DNA of 64,000 nt, taken from the NCBI RefSeq assembly GCF_014904695.1, contig NZ_JACXXN010000004.1, forward strand, positions 124,001 through 188,000. Reading direction: 5' to 3'. The notes below the pieces were generated by a model. The model was given only the letters and a program-made list of their open reading frames with translations. It made no database searches and was not told where the DNA came from. Both the position numbers and the translations under genes were made by a program. The DNA comes from Nostoc sp. MG11. Lineage in GTDB: Bacteria; Cyanobacteriota; Cyanobacteriia; Cyanobacteriales; Nostocaceae. Positions 42,912 to 51,917 of this stretch are shown here, in pieces; within the stretch, counting starts at the first letter, position 1; every line of letters starts with the position of its first letter.

Positions 42912-43860
42912 TCTTTCGCCTGGATGCATCAAGATTAGCTTGGGCGTTCCGTCTTAACATTTGTGGCTTAATCCGCCGCAAAGCAGATGCCGGAAATCGC
43001 TTATCCCACTCCTGATCTGAGATTTGGGCTAATTCTAACAATTGGGGAGCAAGATTCCCAGGATAAGGCTGAAACTCTGCGACATCAGTTGTATGGGCAA
43101 AACGCTGATTCCAAGGACAAACATCTTGGCAAATATCGCAACCAGCAACCCAGCCTTGCAAATGAGGTGTAAGTGTCTCTGGCAATTTATCAGCTCGATT
43201 TTCAATCGTATGATAAGCAATGCAACGATTGGCATCAACTACAAAAGGCTGAGTAATTGCACCTGTGGGACAAGCCTGAAGGCAACGAGTACAGCTACCG
43301 CAGTGTTCACTTGATGAGCGATCGCTCTCTAGTTCCAGATTTGTCAACACTTCACCCAAAAATAGCCAAGAGCCATACTCTCGCGTAATCACATTACCAT
43401 TTTTGGCAATCCAACCAATTCCGGCTTGTTGTGCCCATACTTTATCCTGCACTGGGCCAGTATCAGCATAATAGCTAGCTCGAACACCTTCACCAAGTGA
43501 TTTTAGCCAGGTGACTAGCTGCTTGAGTTTTTTGTGCATCACCTTATGATAGTCTCTTCCCCAGCCGTAACGGGAAATTTTGGCGTACTTCTCGCCTTCA
43601 GGACGTTGATGAGGTGTGTAGTAATTCAAAGCAACACACACAAGCGATCGCGCTTCTGGCATCACTGAGCGGATATCCTGACGCTTCGGGTTAGTCATCC
43701 ATTCCATATCGGCGTGATAACCCAGTTCTATCCATGCTTGCAACCTCTGTGCTTCTGTGGCATCTGCCCTATCTACAGCAGCAATGCCAACTTTGTGGAA
43801 TCCCAAATCTTTGGCTTTTTCTTTCACTACAGTGCTGCTTGTTACGGAACAATCACTCAT
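42886..43860 (-). CDS. queG: Epoxyqueuosine reductase QueG
   Basis: A 324-residue cobalamin- and iron-sulfur-dependent enzyme for the last step of queuosine synthesis in tRNA. Two 4Fe-4S motifs are visible: CGSCTRCLQACPTGAI and CDICQDVCPWN. The N-terminal part (KAKDLGFHKVGIAAVDRAD, then YYADTGPVQDKVWAQQAGIG) is the B12-binding fold with the conserved D in ADTGPV. The start is placed at ATG 43860 (MSDCSVTSS) rather than the weak upstream extension to 43893. It overlaps the downstream HAD gene by 26 bp. Confidence 0.93.
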   Translation of the reverse strand: MSDCSVTSSTVVKEKAKDLGFHKVGIAAVDRADATEAQRLQAWIELGYHADMEWMTNPKRQDIRSVMPEARSLVCVALNYYTPHQRPEGEKYAKISRYGWGRDYHKVMHKKLKQLVTWLKSLGEGVRASYYADTGPVQDKVWAQQAGIGWIAKNGNVITREYGSWLFLGEVLTNLELESDRSSSEHCGSCTRCLQACPTGAITQPFVVDANRCIAYHTIENRADKLPETLTPHLQGWVAGCDICQDVCPWNQRFAHTTDVAEFQPYPGNLAPQLLELAQISDQEWDKRFPASALRRIKPQMLRRNAQANLDASRRKNDPESNYF

Positions 43861-44098
43861 TTTTTTATTTGAATTTTGCCAAATCAGAAGCAAGTAGATT
43901 ATACATTATACAGTCAATACTTTTGTTTAAAATTTGTTACCTACCATCGATTCAGCCTATCTTTGTAGCGCTTTTGCTCCCACACTTCCATCATGAGGAA
44001 GATTTATATATGTATAGTAATCTCTCTCAATAGCAGCTTTCTTTTTGGCTGATTTTGGAATGAAATTAATATTTAGTTAGCATAATCCAGGTAATTCT

Positions 44099-44530
44099 AT
44101 GACATCTGCTAAATCTATCCCCTCAACACAGCCGAAAGAAGAATTCCAGATTGAGGGAATTACAGAATCAAACATACTGCGTTATTTTGAAACTTTGAAT
44201 GCAGGAGAATTTGAGGCAACTGCAACCTTGTTTGCCGAGGATGGTGTGATGCATCCACCATTTGAATCTGATATTGTGGGGCCAGATGCGATCGCTACCT
44301 ACCTCAAACAAGAAGCCCAAAACGTTAAAGCTCTACCTCACCAAGGAATCGCTGATAATTTGGAAAATGAGCAAATCCAAGTTCAGGTTACAGGCAAAGC
44401 ACAAACTTCCTGGTGCGGCGTGAATGTACTATGGCTATTTATTCTTAACCAACAACGGCAAATTCTTTATACCAGAATCAAACTCTTAGCCTCTCCCCAA
44501 GAGTTACTTTCCATGCGCCCTGAAAAGTAG
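44099..44530 (+). CDS. ctdh: CTDH: orange carotenoid protein C-terminal domain homologue
   Basis: A 143-residue NTF2-like protein homologous to the OCP C-terminal domain. SNILRYFETLNAGEFEATAT, LFAEDGVMHPPFESDIVG and the strands around TSWCGVNVLWLFILNQQ are diagnostic. A Cys near residue 106 (SWCGV) corresponds to the cysteine that in Anabaena CTDH forms a redox-controlled dimer and governs carotenoid transfer. CTDHs pick up carotenoid from membranes and hand it to HCPs. The HCP gene lies 2.7 kb upstream on the other strand. Short leader residues 1-18 precede the domain. Confidence 0.93.
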   Translation: MTSAKSIPSTQPKEEFQIEGITESNILRYFETLNAGEFEATATLFAEDGVMHPPFESDIVGPDAIATYLKQEAQNVKALPHQGIADNLENEQIQVQVTGKAQTSWCGVNVLWLFILNQQRQILYTRIKLLASPQELLSMRPEK

Positions 44531-44539
44531 CAAGAATTT

Positions 44540-44612
44540 AGGACTTACGTAAACAAACCTAGTTTCTTTAAAAAATTGCCTGTTCAGCTAGATGCCTATG
44601 CGCGTAAGTCCT
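44540..44612. repeat. Inverted repeat with 10-bp arms
   Basis: AGGACTTACG (44540-44549) and CGTAAGTCCT (44603-44612) pair perfectly over a 53-base loop, just after the CTDH stop. It could terminate CTDH transcription, or be a small mobile repeat since this motif pair is typical of Nostoc gaps. Confidence 0.5.
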
Positions 44613-44680
44613 GAAAGAGAAAATATACTTAATTCCTGATAAAAAAAGATAATTTTAATACAGGCTTCATTTAGTCAAGT

Positions 44681-45106
44681 TTATTTGACTAGTTCTGGTA
44701 GAGTGGCTTCTAACTTGAGACAGTTAGCACCATTAACCTTCAACTGGTACTCTACCTTATCCATGAGACGATTCATAATCAGCCAACCATAACCACCCTC
44801 TTGTTTTTCTGTAGGGTTTGGCGGGAAGTAGGTGGACATATCAAAGCCGTCGCCGTAGTCCCAAATTTCTATGGCAAGATCCCGGTTTTTCAATTCTAAA
44901 CGCAGTAAAACTGGCAAATTTGGCTTGTCTTTATGGGCATGACGTACTGCATTTGAATAAGCTTCTACCAAAGCCAGTCGCAAACGACTTGATTGCCGTG
45001 ACCAATCCACAGACTCCCCTAGCTGGACTTTCAAACATCCTAGCAACCAGTTTTCGACGATGTTGAGAAAATTCAAGTCACTTGGTACATGAAGCTCACT
45101 TTTCAT
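44681..45106 (-). CDS. RsbW-like anti-sigma/serine kinase (HATPase_c)
   Basis: A 141-residue GHKL ATPase of the RsbW/SpoIIAB type. The N-box is LALVEAYSNAVRHAHKDKPN near residue 47, the G1 box IWDYGDGFDMS near 95, and the G2-like segment GGYGWLIMNRLMDKVEY near 115. Such kinases phosphorylate anti-sigma-factor antagonists in partner-switching systems. The gene starts 3 bp after the stop of the REC-GAF-PP2C gene upstream, so they are one operon and probably one pathway. No STAS antagonist or sigma gene is in the window. Confidence 0.88.
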   Translation of the reverse strand: MKSELHVPSDLNFLNIVENWLLGCLKVQLGESVDWSRQSSRLRLALVEAYSNAVRHAHKDKPNLPVLLRLELKNRDLAIEIWDYGDGFDMSTYFPPNPTEKQEGGYGWLIMNRLMDKVEYQLKVNGANCLKLEATLPELVK

Positions 45107-45109
45107 TAC

Positions 45110-46783
45110 TTACAAAACCTCCAATGAGAGTATAGTTTGATCATCTTCTTGAACGTGGTTGTCTGCCTGGATGCGAGCTAATAAATGGTTAAGAGAAAGG
45201 GGTTTGGCTGCTCCTTGTAAGAGTTGCCAAAGACCGTCTTGATTCAGCATAGAACGGTTAAGTGGCTCAACGCCACCCACGGTTTTTGCTGTTAAACATA
45301 AATTACTTGATACCATAGCTTCAGTAATGCCGTCTGTGGTTAACAGTAACGTATCTCCAGGAGTCAGAATCAAGCGGCCAGACTGTGCTTGCCACTTAGG
45401 CAAAATCCCCAAAGGAACGCTGCGGACTTTGAGGTAATTAGGTTCGTCCGCTACAGTGGCTTGGCGTGACCACAACATCGGATAGATGTGGCCGGCATTA
45501 GTGTAGACGAGTTCTCTAGTGGTAGGGGTATAACAGGCTAATACAAGGGTGATGAAATAATTGTTGCTAATCAAGTCATCGCCTAGGGTGTAGTTAAGAT
45601 TTTGCATTACTACATTGGGAGCGGCTGGTGCTTCTTGAGATAATTCCCGACGCAACACTGAAATAACACTAGCCATGAATAAAGCCGCTGGGACACCTTT
45701 ACCAGAAACGTCACCCACAGCTAACCATAAGTCACCTTTGGGATGGACAAATACTTCAAAAAAATCCCCTCCCACTTCGCGAGCAGGGTAACAGCAGGCT
45801 TGCACCTTCACATCTTTAATATCAGGTAAACTTTGACGTAGCAAGTTGATTTGGATTTGGCGAGCAACTTCCAACTCAACGCGGATCTGCTCTTGCTTTT
45901 CCTGAAGGCGCTGGTAGAGTTTTGCCTGGGACAGGGCTAAAGCTGCTTGTTCTGCAACACCGACAATTAGTTGGATGTCTTCGTCTTCCCAAGGGCGATC
46001 GCATCCCCATTGGTGGAGAGCAAGCACAGCTAGCAGATGTTGTTGGTAGCTAAGTGGAACAACTAGGTGGTAACAGGGGTTGCCGTTATATATATTTTGT
46101 GTAAGTTGATAATGACGGGTTTCCAGAACTTTTTCAATCAAAAGACTGGTGTCGAAGAAGCTATCAGATACATAAGATTTGGGATCATGATAGAAGAACC
46201 GATCTTGTGTCAGGCGATCGCTCTCTACTGGTCTGAGCAAACAACTAGTAGCTTCAAATGTTTGTCCAATGGTTGCCACGGTCTTTTGCAGCATACTGTT
46301 GTAGTCCAAAGACTCCCGAATTGCCGTTGTCACTTCATTAAACAAAGATTCTCGCCGCAAGGCCCGACGCAATTCCTGCGTGCGCTTCTTAACTACGCGA
46401 TATGTATCAGTAGCTTGCTCAACTAATGCTCTAAGCCGTTCTGGATTCCAGGGTTTGGTAATGTACTTAAAAACTTGACCAGAGTTAATCGCGTCTACCA
46501 AATCTTCGACATCAGTAAAACCAGTTAATAAAATGCGAATTGTATCGGGAAAACGCTCAACTGTACGACTGAAAAATTCGGTGCCGTTCATTTCTGGCAT
46601 TCTTTGGTCAGAGATAATCACAGCCATCTCGCCAATTTTGTCCAAGATTTCCAGGGCATCACGAGCATGATTTGCTTTATGTACTTGAAAATCTCGCCTA
46701 AAAGTACGGTAGAGTAAATCTAAGTTATCCGGCTCATCGTCTACCACCATGAGCTTAAGTTTTTCTACCTCTGTTTCAGTCAT
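45110..46783 (-). CDS. REC-GAF-PP2C (RsbU/SpoIIE-type) protein phosphatase
   Basis: A 557-residue signalling protein. The N-terminal receiver domain (residues 8-125) has the phospho-acceptor Asp in VIISDQRMPEMNGTEFFSR and Lys in FKYITKPWNPERL. A short coiled coil leads to a GAF domain (about 150-310), another coiled coil with QEQIRVELEVARQIQINLL, and a SpoIIE-type phosphatase (about 345-557). The metal-binding motifs are REVGGDFFEVF, VGDVSGKGVPAALFMA and LLLTTDGITEA. Phosphorylation of REC is expected to control dephosphorylation of an antagonist protein. Operon with the kinase gene at 44681. Confidence 0.93.
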   Translation of the reverse strand: MTETEVEKLKLMVVDDEPDNLDLLYRTFRRDFQVHKANHARDALEILDKIGEMAVIISDQRMPEMNGTEFFSRTVERFPDTIRILLTGFTDVEDLVDAINSGQVFKYITKPWNPERLRALVEQATDTYRVVKKRTQELRRALRRESLFNEVTTAIRESLDYNSMLQKTVATIGQTFEATSCLLRPVESDRLTQDRFFYHDPKSYVSDSFFDTSLLIEKVLETRHYQLTQNIYNGNPCYHLVVPLSYQQHLLAVLALHQWGCDRPWEDEDIQLIVGVAEQAALALSQAKLYQRLQEKQEQIRVELEVARQIQINLLRQSLPDIKDVKVQACCYPAREVGGDFFEVFVHPKGDLWLAVGDVSGKGVPAALFMASVISVLRRELSQEAPAAPNVVMQNLNYTLGDDLISNNYFITLVLACYTPTTRELVYTNAGHIYPMLWSRQATVADEPNYLKVRSVPLGILPKWQAQSGRLILTPGDTLLLTTDGITEAMVSSNLCLTAKTVGGVEPLNRSMLNQDGLWQLLQGAAKPLSLNHLLARIQADNHVQEDDQTILSLEVL

Positions 46784-46965
46784 ATATGACTTTGTTTTTT
46801 AAATACCTGAATGGCGAGATAGTGTAATGTTTATCTCACCTGTTAAGCAATAAACAATCAAAAAGTAATCGTCAAGAGAATCTATCCACTTTGAACATAT
46901 AACTTGCTCAAAGCTGTTAGTTTCTCTTCTGTTTGCTCAAGCATTGCTATATACCAAAAGTAACC

Positions 46966-47691
46966 CTATCCCACCAAACCAGAACGCAAAGCACGTACTG
47001 CTGCTTGGGTACGGTCATCGGCACATAGTTTATTTAAAATATTGCGGACGTGAGTTTTAACAGTCCCAACAGTGATGTAAAGTCTTTCCGCAATAGTTGC
47101 ATTACTACAACCTTCAACAATCAACTGTAGCACTTCCAACTCCCTTTCTGTCAGGGTGTATGGCTCAATTCCTTCTAAATTATCCATATAATCAGGGTTA
47201 GAAGTAATTGTCTTGCTATCCAAGGAAGCTGATTCTGACTTTTGGGGATTTTGTTGGGCTTGTTGTAACACAATTCGAGCGATCGCTGGATCGATCCAAG
47301 CGTTGCCATTGTAAGTTACTCGCACTGCATCCAGCAAATTATCAAACTTGATATCTTTCATACAATAGGAATCTGCTCCCGCAGCAAAAGCTGCCAACAC
47401 CGCTTCTTTGTTATCCCGCAATGTTAAGATTAATATCTTCGTTGCTAACTCTTCGCCATTAGTAGTAGATTTCACTTCCCGTGTCAGCTCAATGCCATCT
47501 TTATCTGGTAAACCAATATCTACAATCGCAATATCCGGTTGTAGTTTTTTTAGCATTTTTAACCCTTCAGTAGCATTGGCGGCTTCCCCTACAACTTCAA
47601 TCTCGTCCTTTTGCAGTAGTGCTGTCCGAATACCCACACGAGTTAGGTCATGATCTTCAATCAGAGCGATGCGAATTTTACTCATAGCCAA
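46966..47691 (-). CDS. NarL/FixJ-family response regulator
   Basis: A 241-residue two-domain regulator. The receiver has the acidic pair in ALIEDHDLTRVGI, phospho-acceptor Asp in DIAIVDIGLPDKDGIEL near residue 58, and Lys in YCMKDIKFDNLL. After a linker of about 40 residues comes a LuxR-type HTH: PYTLTERELEVLQLIVEGCS, then YITVGTVKTHVRNILNKL. It is upstream of the partner-switching operon on the same strand with a 182-bp gap and may act in the same pathway. Targets are unknown. Confidence 0.93.
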   Translation of the reverse strand: MAMSKIRIALIEDHDLTRVGIRTALLQKDEIEVVGEAANATEGLKMLKKLQPDIAIVDIGLPDKDGIELTREVKSTTNGEELATKILILTLRDNKEAVLAAFAAGADSYCMKDIKFDNLLDAVRVTYNGNAWIDPAIARIVLQQAQQNPQKSESASLDSKTITSNPDYMDNLEGIEPYTLTERELEVLQLIVEGCSNATIAERLYITVGTVKTHVRNILNKLCADDRTQAAVRALRSGLVG

Positions 47692-48460
47692 CTTCAGCCC
47701 GTTACCCTACCTTAACTGTAAAATCGAGTTTACTAGAAAGTCTTAAAAGACGTAGATTAAAGACATTTGTACAAATATATAGAAGTGCTGTTTAAAAAAA
47801 GCTAACACGTGGGGGTATTGCCAGTGCCACAGCCATTCATTCCCCTACATGAACATTACACTTCAATCATAAAATCAGGGTTGGTTCACCCAAGGTACAA
47901 GCACCCAAGACCAATTAGTACAATGGCTTCTACTGTCGCAGATGTTACTTCCTCAAATAACAAGACAAGCCATACTTAATTATTTGCGGAGCTAATGAAT
48001 CATGCTGCAACCTTTACATACACCCTCTGAGGGATTGGTCGCATAGGTGCTTCTCTGATGGAGGCTTGCTGTTGATTCACCTCCTTTGCTAATGAGAGTA
48101 TGCTGGCTTGGATAAGGCAAAGTTATGGTTATGAGAATGTTGCCTATCCATTTAACAAATGCGATCGCAGAGAGTCTCCAGAGGAAAATCGCATTCTCAG
48201 ACATTTCCCAAAAATCACCACCTAAAGTAAGTGTTATTTCTAGAAAATTAGACAATCCTTCTTTATCAAAAAAACTTTATCTGGTTTTATCCCGGTTTTA
48301 TCCCTGCCAGTTAAATCACTTAATTGGAGATAAATTATATATCATACACTAAAATAAGGCTCAATTATCTGTTACTAAAATTACAATTTACAATATATAA
48401 AAAAATTTGATAAACTAACGTTCGAGAGAATCTGGTGTGATGCTAATCAAAAAGTAGGCT
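47692..48460. other. Gene-free stretch of 769 bp
   Basis: No supported gene. Small frames (47932-47988 plus strand, 47992-48255 minus strand) lack recognisable content. It contains TTTGTACAAA at about 47767 and an 11-bp direct duplication (GGTTTTATCCC twice at 48282-48304). The promoters of the response regulator (minus) and glycosyltransferase (plus) should be here. Confidence 0.45.
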
Positions 48461-49216
48461 ATGTCTAAACCGCCTAAAGCGTTTTCGGTGTTGGGGATAC
48501 CAGTTCATGTGATGACTAACTATCCAGGCTGGTTGCTAGAATGCCTGCACGCAGGCAGAGGAACTCATGTTGTAACACTCAATGCAGAAATGACCATGCA
48601 AGCAGAGCGGAATAAATCCCTAGCTCAGGTCATTCAAAATGCCGAGCTAGTGATTCCAGATGGAGCAGGGGTTGTTTTGTATTTACGGTGGTTATTATGG
48701 CAAAAAGTGCAACGTTTTCCAGGGATTGAATTAGCAGAAAAACTGTTACAAGAACTTGGACAACAGACAACAGAGACAAAAGTCTTTTTTTATGGAGGAG
48801 CGCCTGGAGTGGCTGCAAGCGCAGCAGAGTTTTGGCAGCAGCAAATTCCAGATTTGAACATAGCAGGTACTCACTCAGGCTACCATTCCTCAGAAGAGGA
48901 AGCGCAATTGCGACAAACTCTCACTCAATTGCAGCCACAAGTAATTTTTGTTGGCTTGGGAGTGCCACGCCAAGAGTTGTGGATTGCCAAAAATCGGCAT
49001 TTGTGCCCCCAAGCAATATGGATTGGTGTTGGTGGCAGTTTCGATATTTGGTCGGGAACCAAAACTCGTGCTCCCGCTTGGCTAGGAAACAACAATTTGG
49101 AATGGCTGTATCGGCTTTATCAAGAACCTTGGCGCTGGCGGCGGATGCTAGCTTTGCCAATGTTTGCTGTGAGAGCCTTTATTTATCGCTTGACTGCAAG
49201 GGGGGCAATTGGTTAG
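48461..49216 (+). CDS. WecB/TagA/CpsF family glycosyltransferase
   Basis: A 251-residue GT26 enzyme. HVVTLNAEMTMQAERNKSLA and ELVIPDGAGVVLYLRW match the conserved N-terminal part (with catalytic-type Asp in PDGAGV). KVFFYGGAPGVAASAAEFWQ, then VIFVGLGVPRQELWIAKNR and WIGVGGSFDIWSG form the conserved C-terminal half. Members transfer N-acetylmannosamine or related sugars to lipid-linked acceptors during surface polysaccharide or teichoic-acid synthesis. The exact donor is unknown. The ftsE-like gene follows on the same strand after 255 bp. Confidence 0.9.
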   Translation: MSKPPKAFSVLGIPVHVMTNYPGWLLECLHAGRGTHVVTLNAEMTMQAERNKSLAQVIQNAELVIPDGAGVVLYLRWLLWQKVQRFPGIELAEKLLQELGQQTTETKVFFYGGAPGVAASAAEFWQQQIPDLNIAGTHSGYHSSEEEAQLRQTLTQLQPQVIFVGLGVPRQELWIAKNRHLCPQAIWIGVGGSFDIWSGTKTRAPAWLGNNNLEWLYRLYQEPWRWRRMLALPMFAVRAFIYRLTARGAIG

Positions 49217-49471
49217 TGATAATGCTGACAGAGGCACTTCAACAGATCCTTTTGCCAAAAAAGACTCCAGCATCAAGTTACTGGCAATACTGAAGAAATT
49301 GAATTCCAAATTGCGCTAATTGGGATAGTAGTACTGAGGTCTTTACAAAAATTTAAATTTTCGTTGTTGGATTTGAGCTTCCCAGGGGAAACGTGGGAAT
49401 CCTTATTTTGGGGAGAATTGCAAATCTAAGCCCTCAAGCTGTTTGATTGTGGGTATGAGGAATATTTAAAA

Positions 49472-50218
49472 ATGCCAGCATTAACAACTCCAGGAAGGAC
49501 TGACAAATCTGTTTATCAAGAGGGCAGTGAAACTCAACAATACACTAGTAGCAATACTGCAAAGGTGCAATTGCTCTCTGTAACAAAGACCTATACCAAC
49601 GGCTGTCACGCCTTGTTAGATGTAAATCTGGAAGTCAAAAAGGGAGAATTTTTATTTATTACAGGGCCGAGTGGTTCTGGTAAATCAACGCTTTTGAAAC
49701 TGCTGTATGGCCAAGAGTTACCAACGCAGGGACAAGTAATTGTTGATGAATGTAATGTAGTGGGTTTACGAGGCGATCGCTTGTCATCATTGCGACGACG
49801 TATTGGTATTGTGTTTCAAGACTACAAACTGATTCTTCAACGCACAGTAGCGGAAAATGTGACTTTTGTGCTGCAAGCTCAAGGGTATACTCGCAAGGAA
49901 ATTCAACGGCGTTTAGAACCAACTTTGAAACTAGTAGGTTTACTGACTAAAGCTGATTGCTTCCCAGATCAACTGTCTGGAGGAGAGCAACAGCGAGTGA
50001 GTATTGCGCGGGCGATCGTCGGAACACCACCGTTGCTGTTGGCGGATGAGCCAACCGGAAATCTTGATCCAGATAATTCCTGGCAAGTAATGCAGATTCT
50101 CCAAAAGCTAAATTCTTTTGGAGCCACAGTAATTGTCACCACCCACGATGAACAATTAGTACGGCGTTGCAATCATCCAGTAGTGCAGGTTCGCAATGGA
50201 CGACTGTCACGAAAATAG
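49472..50218 (+). CDS. ftsE: FtsE-like ABC ATPase (cell division)
   Basis: A 248-residue ATPase. Walker [20 protein letters not shown] is near residue 70, the Q-loop is [19 protein letters not shown], the signature [15 protein letters not shown] is near 170, and Walker [17 protein letters not shown] follows. [11 protein letters not shown] and [10 protein letters not shown] are FtsE-type features. FtsE with FtsX controls septal peptidoglycan hydrolases. About 33 extra, Ser/Thr-rich residues precede the domain. No ftsX gene is next to it here; the following gene is convergent. Confidence 0.8.
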   Translation: MPALTTPGRTDKSVYQEGSETQQYTSSNTAKVQLLSVTKTYTNGCHALLDVNLEVKKGEFLFITGPSGSGKSTLLKLLYGQELPTQGQVIVDECNVVGLRGDRLSSLRRRIGIVFQDYKLILQRTVAENVTFVLQAQGYTRKEIQRRLEPTLKLVGLLTKADCFPDQLSGGEQQRVSIARAIVGTPPLLLADEPTGNLDPDNSWQVMQILQKLNSFGATVIVTTHDEQLVRRCNHPVVQVRNGRLSRK

Positions 50219-50239
50219 TTAAGAGTCAAGGGGTCAAGG

Positions 50240-50290
50240 GGAGCCACTGCGTTGGACGGGTTTCCCGGCTTAAAGCAAGTGGCGTTCAAG
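50240..50290. repeat. 51-bp interspersed repeat, copy 1
   Basis: The core GCGTTGGACGGGTT and CTT.AAGCAA.TGGCGTTCAA are shared with 55251-55301. The flanks can pair (GCCACT with AGTGGC). It lies between the convergent FtsE-like and Arm-repeat genes. Confidence 0.7.
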
Positions 50291-50292
50291 TG

Positions 50293-51066
50293 TCAAGGGT
50301 TAAAAACTGTGGGCTTTGAACTTTGGACTTTGCGTAGCGGAACGGCTGTACTAGATGCTATTCCTTGCAAGCTATCCAGGGCTTGCAAACTCTCAAAAGC
50401 TGCCTCTCGAATTACTGTTTCCTTCTCTTGTCTGAGTAGGAGTTGCAAACATTCGACAACACTTTGCTGTGACGAAGCATCAACTTGCTTACGGGCGATA
50501 AATTTTGTTAGTTGACGCAGGGCAATCAGACGCTTCAGGGGGTCTGTTTCCGTTAAGTTGATCAACAACTGATCAAGGTGGTTTTCTTCTTGATTTCCAT
50601 AAAGACTGACGATTTGCCACACTAACAAAAATAAAGTTAACAGCGTCCCCACACCTTGCACAATAGCAACAGCAGCAATCCAAGGACTGTGGGAGTCAAC
50701 CCAGATTGCGGCTGCCATGTAAGTACTGACAGTAGCCAGTCCACCACTACCGACAGCTAAGGCTAATCGACGATTTGAACCGTTTAAAAACCTACGGATT
50801 TCTAGCCAGCGTAATTGCCAGTTCCAGCCCTGCATTGAGTAAATGAATATCATTACCCCAACACCGATTAAAAGCGCCAACAGCAACTTCCAGTTCCACA
50901 ACAGCATAGCAATGAAGATTAACAGAAACCCAAAAACGCCTCCAGGTTGAGAGAAACGCTTGAAAGTTCGCTGCTTTGTGGCTCCTCTTCCCGTCTTAAA
51001 CTCTGGAAGCGACCAGTTGGGGATCTGGTTGATCAATTGCCGCCAAGAAGACGAAGCCTGTGTCAC
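50293..51066 (-). CDS. Membrane protein with C-terminal armadillo/HEAT-like repeats
   Basis: A 257-residue protein. Four hydrophobic segments (GFLLIFIAMLLWNWK, LLLALLIGVGVMIFIYS, LALAVGSGGLATVSTYMAAA, and IVQGVGTLLTLFLLVWQIV) are followed by a soluble, helical C-terminal part of about 90 residues: DQLLINLTETDPLKRLIALR, then SSQQSVVECLQLLLRQEKET, which repeat in the manner of Arm/HEAT helices. It is probably an inner- or thylakoid-membrane protein exposing a protein-binding platform. Function unknown. Confidence 0.7.
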   Translation of the reverse strand: MTQASSSWRQLINQIPNWSLPEFKTGRGATKQRTFKRFSQPGGVFGFLLIFIAMLLWNWKLLLALLIGVGVMIFIYSMQGWNWQLRWLEIRRFLNGSNRRLALAVGSGGLATVSTYMAAAIWVDSHSPWIAAVAIVQGVGTLLTLFLLVWQIVSLYGNQEENHLDQLLINLTETDPLKRLIALRQLTKFIARKQVDASSQQSVVECLQLLLRQEKETVIREAAFESLQALDSLQGIASSTAVPLRKVQSSKPTVFNP

Positions 51067-51314
51067 AGTGTTTACCTACTTGATTACAAGATTATTTGAT
51101 GTATAAGCTTTACCAGAAATTAGGAAAGGCTAAAAGATGAAGGGTGTTCAGTGTAGTTCTTGTAGGGTAAGTGTTCCCAAAGTCTAGGCTGAAATCTAAT
51201 ACTTCATACTTTAATATTTTCCTAATACACAGGTATGTCATTGACAATCAATAATACTCTACAAGAATACCTGGACTAAGGCGAGTGAGAGCAGTTTTGT
51301 CACGGAGTTGTTAG

Positions 51315-51899
51315 TTAAAAACAAAAATGAAAATCATCAAGGGTAAATTGACCATCAAAAGCACAAAAGGTAACACTGTAAATGTTGTTCGCTGTTACAG
51401 ATAGTAAAGTATTGGGGGGTATCGCCGAGTTGTTATTAGCCAAATTAGCTTCTGCTAAGACAGCTTGGGCAAGCAGTTGTTGATCGCGATCATAAGCAGA
51501 AAACACTAGCCGTTGCGAACTAGTGACAAAGGCACTAACCCAGTTAACTGGACGTAAGAAACTAGCTTCTAAAAATCCGCTTTTGGGCGCTCCCATTAAG
51601 ACTGTCAATCCCGAATAGGCCGGAAATGCTGAATTTGATGGCTGTATTGCTAAAGAATTGTGAAAAATAACTCCCCAATGTTCATACTGGCGCTCCACTG
51701 CTTCAAAACATTTCAAATCTTCCAAGTTTAAATAAATACAAGTAGGTTCAGCTGCATTAGTGGTCTCAACAGCTTGCTTTACTGGGCCTCGCCAAGCTGA
51801 AGTTGTAACTTTGTCTTGCATATTACACTTGTCAAGCGCAAATTTAGCATCTCCAACTGTTGGCACTTTATTAAATTGAAGAGTAGCTTGTTTTACCAT
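51315..51899 (-). CDS. Jelly-roll domain protein resembling PEP-CTERM-type exported proteins
   Basis: A 194-residue protein. The second half (VNWVSAFVTSSQRLVFSAYD, LLAQAVLAEANLA, and FCAFDGQFTLDDFHFCF) follows the strand pattern of the beta-sandwich found in many PEP-CTERM proteins, where a final DNL-F-like motif (here DDFHF) closes the fold. However, no signal peptide and no C-terminal sorting helix are visible. The ATG at 51899 follows AAGGCGGGG; an upstream ATG-less extension to 51917 is unlikely. Function unknown. Confidence 0.6.
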   Translation of the reverse strand: MVKQATLQFNKVPTVGDAKFALDKCNMQDKVTTSAWRGPVKQAVETTNAAEPTCIYLNLEDLKCFEAVERQYEHWGVIFHNSLAIQPSNSAFPAYSGLTVLMGAPKSGFLEASFLRPVNWVSAFVTSSQRLVFSAYDRDQQLLAQAVLAEANLANNNSAIPPNTLLSVTANNIYSVTFCAFDGQFTLDDFHFCF

Positions 51900-51917
51900 G
51901 ACACCCCGCCTTACCAC

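Noticed and set aside
47992-48255. 87-codon minus-strand gene in the 769-bp gap
   Set aside because: No domain, low plausibility composition and an overlapping plus-strand frame; nothing supports translation.
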